NCBI RefSeq assembly: GCF_000341225.1
Contig: NZ_ANAC01000031.1
Span: forward strand, 1-64,000
Origin: Nocardiopsis alba DSM 43377
Lineage (GTDB): Bacteria > Actinomycetota > Actinomycetes > Streptosporangiales > Streptosporangiaceae
Direction: 5' to 3'
Length of the DNA stretch: 64,000 bases
The notes beneath the pieces were generated by a model. That model did no database searches. It had not been told where the DNA came from and was given only the letters and a program-made list of their open reading frames with translations. A program made the translations under genes and the position numbers. Of the stretch, positions 50,469 through 59,464 are shown piece by piece. The stretch's first letter is position 1, and each line of letters begins with the position of its first letter.

Positions 50469-51635
50469 TTATCCATCGGTTGACGGATGGTGATCTTTCG
50501 AGCGTTCCGTCCCCTTCTCCCGGTCCCAGGGGAGCAGCCCGCGACGGCGCAGTCGGGGCAGCGCGATGAGACCGACCGCACACGTGGCGACCAGGACCGT
50601 CACCGTCAGGACGATGAACGCCGAATCGAAGATCGACAGCGCCACCGCGGCGAAGGCGACGATGCCCGCCCACAGGTACATCAACAGCACCGCGCGAGCG
50701 TGGGTGTGTCCCATGTCCAACAGACGGTGGTGCAGGTGACCGCGGTCCGGGGCGAACGGGGACTTGCCCGCCAGGGTCCGGCGCAGGACCGCCAGGACCA
50801 GGTCGGCCAGCGGCAGCGCGATCACCAGCAGGGGCAGCGCGATGGGCAGGAAGACGACCAGACCGGAGGAGTTGAACTCCTCGCGGGCCGTGTTCGCGTC
50901 GAACTGGCCGGTCACCGTGATCGTGATGGAGGTCAGCAACAGTCCCAACAGCATCGACCCGGTGTCGCCCATGAACACACGGGCCGGGTGGAAGTTGTGG
51001 AAGAGGAAACCGACACAGGTCCCGGCCAGGATGATCGCGATCATCGCCGGATAGGACTGACGCACGAACCCCTGCTCGACCGCGACCACGTAGTAGTACG
51101 CGAAGAAGGCCAGGGAGGAGATGCCGACGATCCCCGCGGCCAACCCGTCCAGCCCGTCGGCGAAGTTGACGGCGTTGATCGTCACCACGATGAGCAGGAT
51201 CGAGACCATCGCGCCGAGCCAGGGGCCCAACGACAACTGGGTGCCCGGCAGTGGCAGCCACAGGAGCTGCACGCCCTGCCAGACGAGGATGCCAGCGGCC
51301 GCGACCTGACCGGCCAGCTTGCTCAGCGGGTCCATCCCCCACCGGTCGTCGACGACCCCGATGACGGTGATGAGCCCGCCGGCCAACAACAGACCGATCC
51401 AGGTCTTGGCGACGAACACGTTCTGTAGGTGCGGAAGCTGCGCGGAGATCAACAGCGCGGCCGCGAAGCCTCCATAGATGGCCAGACCGCCCAACCTGGG
51501 GATGGGCTCGGTGTGCACATCACGTTCACGTACCGGGGGTGCCGCGCCGAAGGCGATCGCCAACCGGCGGACCAACGGCACGAGCAGGTAGGTCACCGCG
51601 GCGGCGATGACGAAGGTGAGCGCGTACTCCCGCAC
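50469..51635 (-). CDS. wecA: WecA-type undecaprenyl-phosphate N-acetylglucosaminyl-1-phosphate transferase
   Basis: A 388-residue membrane enzyme starting a wall-linked polysaccharide by transferring a sugar phosphate to undecaprenyl or decaprenyl phosphate. About 11 helices are predicted. The active-site pieces are DDRWGMDPL, NAVNFADGLDGLAAG and HLHHRLLDMGHTH, which place it in the WecA/TagO/MraY superfamily; MraY itself lies in the division cluster, so WecA is preferred. It precedes atpI as rfe does in mycobacteria. Confidence 0.93.
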   Translation of the reverse strand: MREYALTFVIAAAVTYLLVPLVRRLAIAFGAAPPVRERDVHTEPIPRLGGLAIYGGFAAALLISAQLPHLQNVFVAKTWIGLLLAGGLITVIGVVDDRWGMDPLSKLAGQVAAAGILVWQGVQLLWLPLPGTQLSLGPWLGAMVSILLIVVTINAVNFADGLDGLAAGIVGISSLAFFAYYYVVAVEQGFVRQSYPAMIAIILAGTCVGFLFHNFHPARVFMGDTGSMLLGLLLTSITITVTGQFDANTAREEFNSSGLVVFLPIALPLLVIALPLADLVLAVLRRTLAGKSPFAPDRGHLHHRLLDMGHTHARAVLLMYLWAGIVAFAAVALSIFDSAFIVLTVTVLVATCAVGLIALPRLRRRGLLPWDREKGTERSKDHHPSTDG

Positions 51636-51647
51636 GGGCCGGCCCCT

Positions 51648-52454
51648 CTAGCTCTCTGAGCGGTCTCCTCGAGGCCCCTCGGCCTCCGTTTCGGAAGCGG
51701 GACCCCGGGAGGTCTCCGCGCCGCTCTCCTCGGTCTGTTCCTCGGTCCCGGACTCGGCGGCCTCCTCGGCCCCCTCGTCCTTCTTGGGCTTGGTGCGCCC
51801 CTTGCGCAGCTCACCGATGACGGTGCCGCACACGGCGCGCAGTTGCTCGATCGACACGGCGCCGGAGCGCAGGACCCTGGGAACCGCGTAGGTCAGGTCG
51901 ACGATGGTCGAGGGAACGGTGCTCTCGTTGCTCCCACCGTCCAGGTAGACCGCGACGTCCTCGTCACCGAGCTGTTCGATCGCCTCGCCGGCGGTGGTGG
52001 CGGCCGGCTCCCCGGACTTGTTGGCGCTGCTGACCGCCATGGGCCCGGTCTCCTTGAGCAGCTCCAAGGCCACCGGATCCATCGGCATGCGCACGGCCAC
52101 GGTGCCCTTGGTGTCGCCCAGATCCCAGGACAGGCTGGGGGTGGCGGTGCACACCAGGGTGAGCGGGCCGGGCCAGAACTCCTCCATCAGGTCACGGCCG
52201 TGGTTGCCCAGGTCGTCGATGAGGGCGGTGGCGGCCCGGATCGAGCCCACCAGCACCGGCGGCGGCATGTCCCGCCCTCGTCCCTTGGTCTCCAGCAACC
52301 GCGCGACGGCCTTCGGGCTGAAGGCGTCGCTGCCGATGCCGTACACGGTGTCCGTGGGCAGTACCACGAGTTCGCCTCGACGCACCGCGGACGCGGCGTC
52401 GGCGATGCCGTCCTTGCGCGCGGACTCGTCCGCGCAATCGTAGATACGGCTCAC
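51648..52454 (-). CDS. ywlC: L-threonylcarbamoyladenylate synthase (Sua5/YrdC family)
   Basis: Makes threonylcarbamoyl-AMP for the t6A37 modification of ANN-decoding tRNAs. The YrdC domain (about 15-205) has LVVLPTDTVYGIGSDAFSP, SANKSGEPAA and PSTIVDLT. The C-terminus is a 60-residue, acidic and Glu/Ser-rich tail without structure rather than a full Sua5 domain. It stands between prmC and wecA, as in mycobacteria. Confidence 0.92.
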   Translation of the reverse strand: MSRIYDCADESARKDGIADAASAVRRGELVVLPTDTVYGIGSDAFSPKAVARLLETKGRGRDMPPPVLVGSIRAATALIDDLGNHGRDLMEEFWPGPLTLVCTATPSLSWDLGDTKGTVAVRMPMDPVALELLKETGPMAVSSANKSGEPAATTAGEAIEQLGDEDVAVYLDGGSNESTVPSTIVDLTYAVPRVLRSGAVSIEQLRAVCGTVIGELRKGRTKPKKDEGAEEAAESGTEEQTEESGAETSRGPASETEAEGPRGDRSES

Positions 52455-52550
52455 CCTGTGTTCACCTCGATCTCGAACGGGTCGACCGGCCTCGGGTGTC
52501 GGTTCGACGATGGGGATGTGGGTGGTGGTCCGAGGGCGACACGAGGGCCG

Positions 52551-53414
52551 TCAGTCGTCCTCGTCGGCCCGACGCATGACCACGAACCGGTCGCGTCTGG
52601 CCAGATCCTTACGGTTGAGGACGTCACGCCAGCCCTTGTCCTCGGGGAACAGCCGGGGGATGTCGATGCCCTGGCCGTCGTGGTGTTCGATCGCCATGGA
52701 TCCGCCGGGACGCAGGAGCCGGCGACCGACCGCCTCCAGGTCGCGGATCATGTCCAGACCGTCCTCACCCGACCACAGCGCGGGGGCCGGATCGTAGTCC
52801 CGCACCTCGGGGGGGATGGTGTCGGCCTCCCGGGTGGGCACGTAGGGAGGGTTGCTGATGAGCAGGTCGACCCGGCCGTCGAGCTCGGGCAGCGCGGCGC
52901 GCATGTCCCCCTGGTGGGCGGTCACCCGGTCGCCGTGCCCGGCGGACTCGATGTTGCGCCGGGTCCAGCTCAGCGCCTCGGGGTCGATCTCCACGGTGTG
53001 CACGCGTGAACGCGGCACCTCCTGGGCGATGGAGATCGCGATGGCCCCCGAACCCGCGCCCAGGTCCACGACCAGGGGGTCGGCCACGTCCATGGCGCGC
53101 AGGGTCTCGATGGCCCAGTCCACCATGATCTCGGTCTCGGGCCGGGGCACGAACACCCCCGGCCCCACCTGGAGCTCGAGATAGCGGAAGTAGGCGCGTC
53201 CGGTGATGTGCTGAAGGGGCTCGCGGGCCTCACGGCGGGAGACGCACTCCCAATAACGGGCGTCGAAGTCGGCGTCGGCCACCGCGTGGAGTTCCCCTCG
53301 ACGAACACCGTGCACGAACGCCGCGAGCTCCTCGGCGTCCGTGCGGGGTGAGGCCACGCCCGCCTCCGCGAGCCGGAGCGTGGCGCGGGCGACCTCGTCG
53401 AGTAGGAAGTTCAT
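52551..53414 (-). CDS. prmC: Release factor glutamine methyltransferase PrmC
   Basis: Methylates the glutamine of the GGQ motif in release factors. The 287 residues have an N-terminal helical domain (about 1-75) and a SAM-binding fold with DLGAGSGAIAIS (118-129) and the catalytic NPPY (188-191). The start overlaps the prfA stop by four bases (ATGA), so enzyme and substrate are coupled in translation. Confidence 0.95.
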   Translation of the reverse strand: MNFLLDEVARATLRLAEAGVASPRTDAEELAAFVHGVRRGELHAVADADFDARYWECVSRREAREPLQHITGRAYFRYLELQVGPGVFVPRPETEIMVDWAIETLRAMDVADPLVVDLGAGSGAIAISIAQEVPRSRVHTVEIDPEALSWTRRNIESAGHGDRVTAHQGDMRAALPELDGRVDLLISNPPYVPTREADTIPPEVRDYDPAPALWSGEDGLDMIRDLEAVGRRLLRPGGSMAIEHHDGQGIDIPRLFPEDKGWRDVLNRKDLARRDRFVVMRRADEDD

Positions 53415-54481
53415 GATGACTGGGCCGCTTCGAGCCTCTCCTTGGTGTCCGCGTCCACCAGGGCCTTGATGACCCCGTCCAGTTCCCCGTCGAGGACCTG
53501 GTCGAGGTTGTAGGCCTTGTATCCGACCCGGTGGTCGGAGATGCGGTTCTCCGGGAAATTGTAGGTGCGCACGCGCTCGGAGCGGTCCACGGTGCGGACC
53601 TGGCTCTTACGCTCGGCGGAGGCCTCGGCGTCGGCGCTGGCCTGGGCCTCGGCGTAGAGACGGGCCCGGAGGATGCGCATGGCCTGCTCCTTGTTCTGGA
53701 GCTGGCTCTTCTCGTTCTGGCAGGAGGCCACGATGCCGGTCGGCACGTGGGTGATCCGGACCGCGGAGTCGGTGGTGTTGACGCTCTGTCCGCCGGGGCC
53801 GGAGGAGCGGTAGACGTCGATGCGCAGATCCTTCTCGTGGACCTCGATCTCGATCTCCTCGGCCTCGGGCACGACGAGCACGCCGGCCGCGGAGGTGTGG
53901 ATGCGGCCCTGCGACTCGGTGACCGGGACGCGCTGGACGCGGTGCACGCCGCCCTCGAACTTGAGCTGGGGCCACACGCCCGAGCCGGGCTCGGGGGTGC
54001 CCTTGTTCTTGAAGGCGATCGTGACGTCCTTGTACCCGCCCAGGTCGGAGAGGGTGGAGTCGATGACCTCGGTCTTCCATCCCTGGCGCTCGGCGTAGCG
54101 CAGGTACATCCGGACCAGGTCCCCGGCGAACAGGGCGGACTCCTCGCCGCCCTCGCCGGCCTTGACCTCCATGATGAGGTTCTTGTCGTCGGCGGGGTCG
54201 CGCGGGATGAGCAGGAAGCGCAGGCGTTCGGTGAGCTGCTCGGCCTCGACGGTCAGCCGGTCGGCCTCCTCGGCGAAGGAGGAGTCCTCGGCCGCGAGCT
54301 CACGCGCGGCGTCGATGTCGTTCTCGACCTCTTTGAGCTGACGGTAGGTCTGGATGATCGGGGTGAGCTGTGAGTAACGCTTGCCCAGCCTGCGCGCCTC
54401 GGCCGGGTTGGCGTGCACCTCGGGGTCGGCGAGCTGCTGTTCCAGCTCGTAGTACTCCCCAAGTAGGTCGTCCAGCTTCAC
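53411..54481 (-). CDS. prfA: Peptide chain release factor 1
   Basis: Ends translation at UAA and UAG. The 356 residues include the codon-recognition tripeptide PVT (186-188), which marks RF1 rather than RF2, and GGQ at 230-232 (SSGPGGQSVN). The prmC gene directly downstream encodes its methylase; rpmE lies upstream. Confidence 0.97.
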   Translation of the reverse strand: MKLDDLLGEYYELEQQLADPEVHANPAEARRLGKRYSQLTPIIQTYRQLKEVENDIDAARELAAEDSSFAEEADRLTVEAEQLTERLRFLLIPRDPADDKNLIMEVKAGEGGEESALFAGDLVRMYLRYAERQGWKTEVIDSTLSDLGGYKDVTIAFKNKGTPEPGSGVWPQLKFEGGVHRVQRVPVTESQGRIHTSAAGVLVVPEAEEIEIEVHEKDLRIDVYRSSGPGGQSVNTTDSAVRITHVPTGIVASCQNEKSQLQNKEQAMRILRARLYAEAQASADAEASAERKSQVRTVDRSERVRTYNFPENRISDHRVGYKAYNLDQVLDGELDGVIKALVDADTKERLEAAQSS

Positions 54482-54539
54482 GTTCCCATTCCCGTCTTCT
54501 CGTCTGCCCTGTGCGTCGATCTCCCCGATAGGGGTGCGT

Positions 54540-54580
54540 CCCGTCCGGTGGGGTCCCTCGCGGGAGCCCCGCCGGACGGG
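54540..54580 (-). terminator. Hairpin terminator after rpmE
   Basis: A long stem (CCCGTCCGGTGGGGTCCC against GGGAGCCCCGCCGGACGGG) with one mismatch, a one-base bulge and a TCGC loop, 10 nt beyond the rpmE stop. prfA must be read past it or from its own promoter. Confidence 0.7.
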
Positions 54581-54589
54581 AGGGCGGCG

Positions 54590-54799
54590 CTACTTGCGCT
54601 TGCCGAAGCGCTTCTCGAAGCGGGCGACCCGACCACCGGTGTCGAGGATCTTCTGCTTGCCGGTGTAGAACGGGTGGCACTCGGAGCACACCTCGGCGCG
54701 GATCTTGCCCCCGGTGAGCGTGCTGCGCGTGATGAAGTGGGCCCCGCAGGTGCAGGTCACCTCGGTGGCGACGTACTCCGGGTGAATGTCGGCCTGCAT
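54590..54799 (-). CDS. rpmE: Ribosomal protein L31, zinc form
   Basis: A 69-residue 50S protein. The cysteines C16 and C18 (CTCGAHF) and the CSEC pair near 37-40 make it the zinc-binding (C+) paralogue, which is typically replaced by a C- form under zinc shortage. AAGGAG sits 8 nt before the ATG at 54799. It precedes prfA, as in mycobacteria. Confidence 0.96.
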   Translation of the reverse strand: MQADIHPEYVATEVTCTCGAHFITRSTLTGGKIRAEVCSECHPFYTGKQKILDTGGRVARFEKRFGKRK

Positions 54800-54996
54800 G
54801 TGTGTCTCCTTGTGTGAGCGCGACCGCCGGACGCATGACGACCGCACCACCGTCGGAGGGGTGGGGCGGTGTCGTGGCCATGCGCGAACCGGTGTCGCGG
54901 CGATCCAGGTAACGGACCGGCCTGCTCTCCCTCACGGGCGGACGGCCGTGTCCCGATACCAGTTTGCCAGACCGACAACCATGCCGGGACCAGTAC

Positions 54997-56820
54997 CTAT
55001 TCCCGGCTCCCCTCCGGCACCTCCCCGTCGCCCCTCGTCGCGGCCCGCGATGGGGCCGCGTCCCGACGTCGGATGAACAGGACCAGGCCGACCAGGGCCG
55101 CGAGGACGAGGGCCAGCGCGACCGTCCCGACGTTGGGTCCGAACCCGTAGACGAAGACCTGGCTCACCGCTCCCGCGAGGAGCACGTAGTAGGTCATCGG
55201 GATGATCGTCTGACGGATGAGGTCGCCCTCGCGTCCGGCCAGGCCCACCACGGCGGAGGCGGCGACCACGTTGTGCACGGTGATCATGTTGCCCGCCGCG
55301 CCGCCGACCGCCTGGGTGGCGACGACCGTCTCGGGGGTCACCCCGATGTGCTCGGCGGTGGAGAACTGGAAGAGGGAGAACATCAGGTTGGAGACGGTGT
55401 TGCTGCCCGCGACGAACGCGCCCAGCGCCCCGATCCACGGGGCCAGGAGCGGCCAGTTCGCGCCGCCCAGTTCGGCCGCTCCGACGGCGAGGGTCAGCGG
55501 CATGCTCTCCAGGGAGGTGTCGCCGAACCCGGGGCCGGTGTTGATGAAGACCCGGACCAAGGGGACCGCGAACAACAGGGCCACGGCGGCCCCCGCCAGT
55601 TGGGAGCCCGCGACCTTCCAGGAGACGAGGATCTCCCGGCGCCGCATCCGATGCAGACCGTAGGTGATCAGACAGACGAGGATGAAGGCGCCGCCGGGCG
55701 AGTAGAGGGGTTCGACGGTCTGGCCGACGGAGGTCCCGAAGATGTCGGTGGCACCCACCTTCACGCCGGTCAACCACTCCTCCAGCGGGGTGATCATGCG
55801 GGTGGAGACCAGTACGACGACGATGAGCAGATAGGGCGCCCAGGCGCGGAACAGTCCCATCCCGCGCCCGGCGGTCTCCTCCACGCCCGTGCCGGATTCG
55901 AGCCGTCCGGTCCAGCGGTCGAGCCAACGCTCGCGCGGCGGGAAGTCCCAGGTCCGCTTCGGCATGAGGAAACCCCTGCGAGCGGCGAACACCACGATGA
56001 CCAGTCCGGTGAGTCCGCCCAGGAGGCTGGTGAACTCGACGCCGAGGAAGTGGTTGTACAGGACCGAGGGGATCGTCATGGCGAAGGCGCTGAAGAGGGC
56101 GAACCTCCAGACGCCGAGCCCGTCGGAGAAGCGCCGTTCCCCTCCGTAGAAGCCACAGAGCATGCAGCAGATGAAGAGCGGGACGAGCGTTCCGGGCACG
56201 GCGTGCAACAGCACCGTCTGGAGGCCGATGACGTCCACGTACCCGGGCAGGGTGAGGCCGAGGACGGAGGCCCGTTCGGCGACCGCCTCCGACCCCTCCA
56301 GTCCTCCGGAGACGCCGACCAGGACGGGGGTCCCCACGGCTCCGAAGCTGACCGGGGTGCTCTGGATGACCAGCCCCACCATCACGGCGGCCATGGCGGG
56401 GAAGCCGAGGGCCAGCATCAGCGGGGCGACGACGGCGGCGGGGGTACCGAAGCCGGAGGCCCCTTCGATGAAGCTCCCGAAGAGCCAGCCGATGATGATC
56501 GCCTGGATGCGACGGTCGGGGGTGATGTCGGTGAAGGTCGCCCGGATGGTGGCGATGGCGCCGCTCCCGCTGAGGGTGGCGAGCAGGAGCAGGGCGCCGA
56601 AGATGATGTAGAGCAGGCCCGCGGCGAGGATCAGGCCTTGGACGGTGGAGGCCGCGACGGCCCTCCATTCGGTCCCCCAGAACAGGACCGCGATCCCGAC
56701 CACGACGACGTACCCGGCGGGCATGGCGTACATGGCGGGCAGGCGGAACCCGACGAGGAGGACACCGACCACGAGGATCGGGGTGAGCGCGAGGAGGCTG
56801 AGCAGGGCGAGGTTGTCCAT
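54997..56820 (-). CDS. lldP: L-lactate permease (LldP/LctP family)
   Basis: A 607-residue proton-coupled lactate/glycolate importer with about 13 helices. Family features are the N-terminal LPAMYAMPAGY, FGSFIEGASGFGTPAAVVAP and GSNTVSNLMFSLFQF. It sits between rpmE and rho, where mycobacteria have no such gene, so it is an insertion in the conserved order. No lactate dehydrogenase (lldEFG or lldD) or LldR regulator is next to it. Confidence 0.93.
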   Translation of the reverse strand: MDNLALLSLLALTPILVVGVLLVGFRLPAMYAMPAGYVVVVGIAVLFWGTEWRAVAASTVQGLILAAGLLYIIFGALLLLATLSGSGAIATIRATFTDITPDRRIQAIIIGWLFGSFIEGASGFGTPAAVVAPLMLALGFPAMAAVMVGLVIQSTPVSFGAVGTPVLVGVSGGLEGSEAVAERASVLGLTLPGYVDVIGLQTVLLHAVPGTLVPLFICCMLCGFYGGERRFSDGLGVWRFALFSAFAMTIPSVLYNHFLGVEFTSLLGGLTGLVIVVFAARRGFLMPKRTWDFPPRERWLDRWTGRLESGTGVEETAGRGMGLFRAWAPYLLIVVVLVSTRMITPLEEWLTGVKVGATDIFGTSVGQTVEPLYSPGGAFILVCLITYGLHRMRRREILVSWKVAGSQLAGAAVALLFAVPLVRVFINTGPGFGDTSLESMPLTLAVGAAELGGANWPLLAPWIGALGAFVAGSNTVSNLMFSLFQFSTAEHIGVTPETVVATQAVGGAAGNMITVHNVVAASAVVGLAGREGDLIRQTIIPMTYYVLLAGAVSQVFVYGFGPNVGTVALALVLAALVGLVLFIRRRDAAPSRAATRGDGEVPEGSRE

Positions 56821-56968
56821 TCCAGACGGCTCCCTGGTACGGGTGGTGCACTCGGGTGGCGCGACCCTAAATCGCCGAGGGCCGCCCCACCATCCCCTTT
56901 ATGTGATCCGCAACACATTGGTGATATCCGCTCGAAACCCCGCCGCCTCCGAAGCCCCCGCATACGGA

Positions 56969-57000
56969 ACGGCCCCCTCCCGTTCCCGGGAAGGGGCCGT
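56969..57000 (-). terminator. Hairpin terminator after rho
   Basis: A 13-bp stem with one mismatch (ACGGCCCCCTCCC against GGGAAGGGGCCGT) and a short loop, 44 nt beyond the rho stop. Confidence 0.75.
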
Positions 57001-57043
57001 CGCGTTCGTTCACACCGCCGTCACGGCGGGGCCGCGGCGCCGA

Positions 57044-59026
57044 TCAGCGCTCGGGGCCCACCGTGGTCTTCTGGATCTGCATCAGGAACTCGGCGTTGCT
57101 CTTGGACTCCTTCATCTTGTCCAGGAGCAGCTCGATCGCCTGCTGGGTGTCCAGGGCGTGCAGCACCCGGCGGAGCTTCCAGACGACGTTCAGCTCCTCG
57201 GCCGACATCAGGATCTCCTCCTTACGGGTGCTGGAGGCGTCCACGTCCACGGCCGGGAAGATCCGCTTGTCCGCCAGGGACCGGTTGAGCTTGAGCTCCA
57301 TGTTGCCGGTGCCCTTGAACTCCTCGAAGATCACCTCGTCGGCGCGCGAACCGGTCTCGACCAGCGCGGTGGCCAGGATGGTCAGCGAGCCGCCGCCCTC
57401 GATGTTGCGGGCCGCGCCGAAGAAGCGCTTGGGCGGGTAGAGGGCCGTGGAGTCCACACCACCGGACATGATGCGTCCGCTGGCCGGGGCCGCCAGGTTG
57501 TAGGCGCGCCCCAGACGGGTGATGGAGTCGAGCAGGACGACCACGTCCATACCCATCTCCACGAGCCGCTTGGCCCGCTCGATGGCCAGATCGGCGACGA
57601 CCGTGTGGTCCTCGGCCGGACGGTCGAAGGTCGAGTGGATGACCTCGCCCTTGACCGTGCGCTGCATGTCGGTGACCTCCTCGGGACGTTCGTCCACGAG
57701 GATCACCATCAGGTAGCACTCCGGGTTGTTCTCGGTGATGGCGTTGGCGATCGCCTGCATCACCATCGTCTTGCCCGCCTTGGGCGGGGAGACGATGAGC
57801 CCGCGCTGACCCTTACCGATCGGTGCGACCAGGTCGATGATGCGGGTGGTGAGGATGTTCGGCTCGGTCTCCAGCCGCAGGCGCTCCTGCGGGTAGAGCG
57901 GAACGAGCTTGGAGAACTCCTGACGCCCCCTCGCCTGGTCCGGGGACATACCGTTCACCGAGTCCAGACGCACCAGGGCGTTGAACTTCTCGCGGCGCTC
58001 GCCCTCACGGGGCTGACGGACCGCACCGATGATGTGGTCGCCCTTGCGCAGACCGTGCTTGCGGACCTGGGCCAGGGAGACGTAGACGTCGCTCTGACCG
58101 GGCAGGTAGCCGGTGGTACGGACGAAGGCGTAGTTGTCCAGGATGTCGAGGATTCCCGCGACCGGCAGCAGGACGTCGTCCTCGCCGATCACCGGCTCGG
58201 CCTCCTGGCCGCCACCGCGCCCGCGACGGTCGCGACGATCCCTGCGCCGACCCCGACGGCGGCCACCGCCGCCGAAATCGTCGTCGTCACCGGAGTTACG
58301 ACCCTGGTTCTGGCCGCCACCACCCTGCTGGCGGTCGGAGTTGTTGTTCGCGTTCTGGTCGTCACCGCCACGGTTGCGGTTACGGCGGTTACGCTGGCGC
58401 TCGCGACCCTGCCCGGACCTGTTCTCACGGTCCTCGGAGTCGGGGCCGTTCTTCTGGGGGGTGCTGGATGTCTTCGTCACGCTGCTCGCGGAGGTTGAGG
58501 AGTCGGTGCCGTCCACCGAACGGGGCTGGTCACCGGACTCGTCGCCGCGCCTGCGGGACGAGCGACGGCTACGGGAGGGCTTCTCACCCTTCCCACCCTG
58601 GGACTCGGTCACGGCCTGGTCCGACGACCGCTCTCCCGCGCTCTTGCGCGGGGCCTCGTCCGTGCCCGACTTGGCGGGAGACTGGGCTTCGGTCGGGCCG
58701 TCATTGTTCTCGACCTTACCGGCCGTGGGAGCGCTGTCGGCTTTCTTTGCGGATTTGGCCTTCGCGGGGGCGACGGGGCCGCCCTGCTTGGCCTCGATGG
58801 CCGCGATGACGTCGCTCTTGCGCATGCGCCCCGTACCGGTGATGCCCATGCTCGACGCGAGCTTCTGGAGCTCGGGGAGTTTCTGGGCGGCGAGTCCGGT
58901 ACCGCGCGAGGCCGCGCGGGACCGGGACGCACCCGACGGCGCGGCTTCGCCGGTCTCCGCGGAGGCGTCGGCGCTCTTCTTGCTGTCGACCGCCGCGTCC
59001 GTTCGGAGTTCGGTGGTGTCGCTCAC
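57044..59026 (-). CDS. rho: Transcription terminator Rho with a large disordered insertion
   Basis: The hexameric RNA translocase that ends transcription. The 660 residues are about 240 longer than E. coli Rho. Rho_N lies at about 44-82, and a low-complexity insertion from about 85 to 278 is rich in Ser, Arg, Gly, Asn and Gln. The RNA-binding cold-shock-type domain is at about 283-355; Walker A is PPKAGKT (414-420). Such insertions are known in Micrococcus and mycobacteria, where they add RNA binding. A leader of up to about 400 nt is likely. Confidence 0.96.
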   Translation of the reverse strand: MSDTTELRTDAAVDSKKSADASAETGEAAPSGASRSRAASRGTGLAAQKLPELQKLASSMGITGTGRMRKSDVIAAIEAKQGGPVAPAKAKSAKKADSAPTAGKVENNDGPTEAQSPAKSGTDEAPRKSAGERSSDQAVTESQGGKGEKPSRSRRSSRRRGDESGDQPRSVDGTDSSTSASSVTKTSSTPQKNGPDSEDRENRSGQGRERQRNRRNRNRGGDDQNANNNSDRQQGGGGQNQGRNSGDDDDFGGGGRRRGRRRDRRDRRGRGGGQEAEPVIGEDDVLLPVAGILDILDNYAFVRTTGYLPGQSDVYVSLAQVRKHGLRKGDHIIGAVRQPREGERREKFNALVRLDSVNGMSPDQARGRQEFSKLVPLYPQERLRLETEPNILTTRIIDLVAPIGKGQRGLIVSPPKAGKTMVMQAIANAITENNPECYLMVILVDERPEEVTDMQRTVKGEVIHSTFDRPAEDHTVVADLAIERAKRLVEMGMDVVVLLDSITRLGRAYNLAAPASGRIMSGGVDSTALYPPKRFFGAARNIEGGGSLTILATALVETGSRADEVIFEEFKGTGNMELKLNRSLADKRIFPAVDVDASSTRKEEILMSAEELNVVWKLRRVLHALDTQQAIELLLDKMKESKSNAEFLMQIQKTTVGPER

Positions 59027-59464
59027 TAAGGGTCCTTCCCAAGGAGCGGGCTTCGGCCGTCGGCTTTGTGCTCGATCGGCCGGCCCGATGGTGCGAACCG
59101 GCAGGGGCCGGGTAGGGCGTGCCCCACGTGGATGTCGGAAACCGGCGTAGTCGGTCCCCTACCCAATCGCGGCGGGCTCTGGGTACAGCCAGACGTCGGG
59201 GCGGATGGCTCGGAGGTGATGCCTGTCGACCATGACGAAACGCTCATCCGAGGAGGAGCGGACTTCGAAGACGTGGGCACAGTCGCGGAGATTCCGCGGA
59301 CTCGACACTTTGGCCACCGCTTCCGGTTGATCGCATGATCGGACCGCCGGAGTATGGGACGCGGAAGCCGCTGTGGCGGATGAGCACACGCCCCGCAACG
59401 GGGCATCTGGTGCTTCACCAAGCCTAACATCACCAGAGGCCACGGCTATTCCTCGACACAGATG
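59027..59464. other. Intergenic region with rho leader
   Basis: About 440 bp between thrB and rho. It holds a small candidate gene (59159-59317), a GCCCCG-CAA-CGGGGC hairpin (59390-59404) that may end thrB or belong to the rho leader, and a TAGGCT element (59423-59428, minus strand). Confidence 0.45.
59159..59317 (-). CDS. Possible small protein in the rho leader
   Basis: A 52-codon reading frame on the minus strand, starting with GTG and ending at a TAG in the sequence AAIG-stop. About 80 per cent of third positions are G or C and the product (VAKVSSPRNLRDC and a hydrophobic RPDVWLYP end) looks protein-like, but no family is recognised. The GTG has only GGAAG two bases away, so the start is doubtful. 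It could be a leader peptide for rho, or a chance frame; the opposite strand has a poorer coding pattern. Confidence 0.3.
   Translation of the reverse strand: MAKVSSPRNLRDCAHVFEVRSSSDERFVMVDRHHLRAIRPDVWLYPEPAAIG

Noticed and set aside
59066..59338. Plus-strand 90-codon frame upstream of rho
   Set aside because: Third-position G/C is only about 60 per cent in the part I checked, lower than on the opposite strand, and no ribosome binding site is seen.
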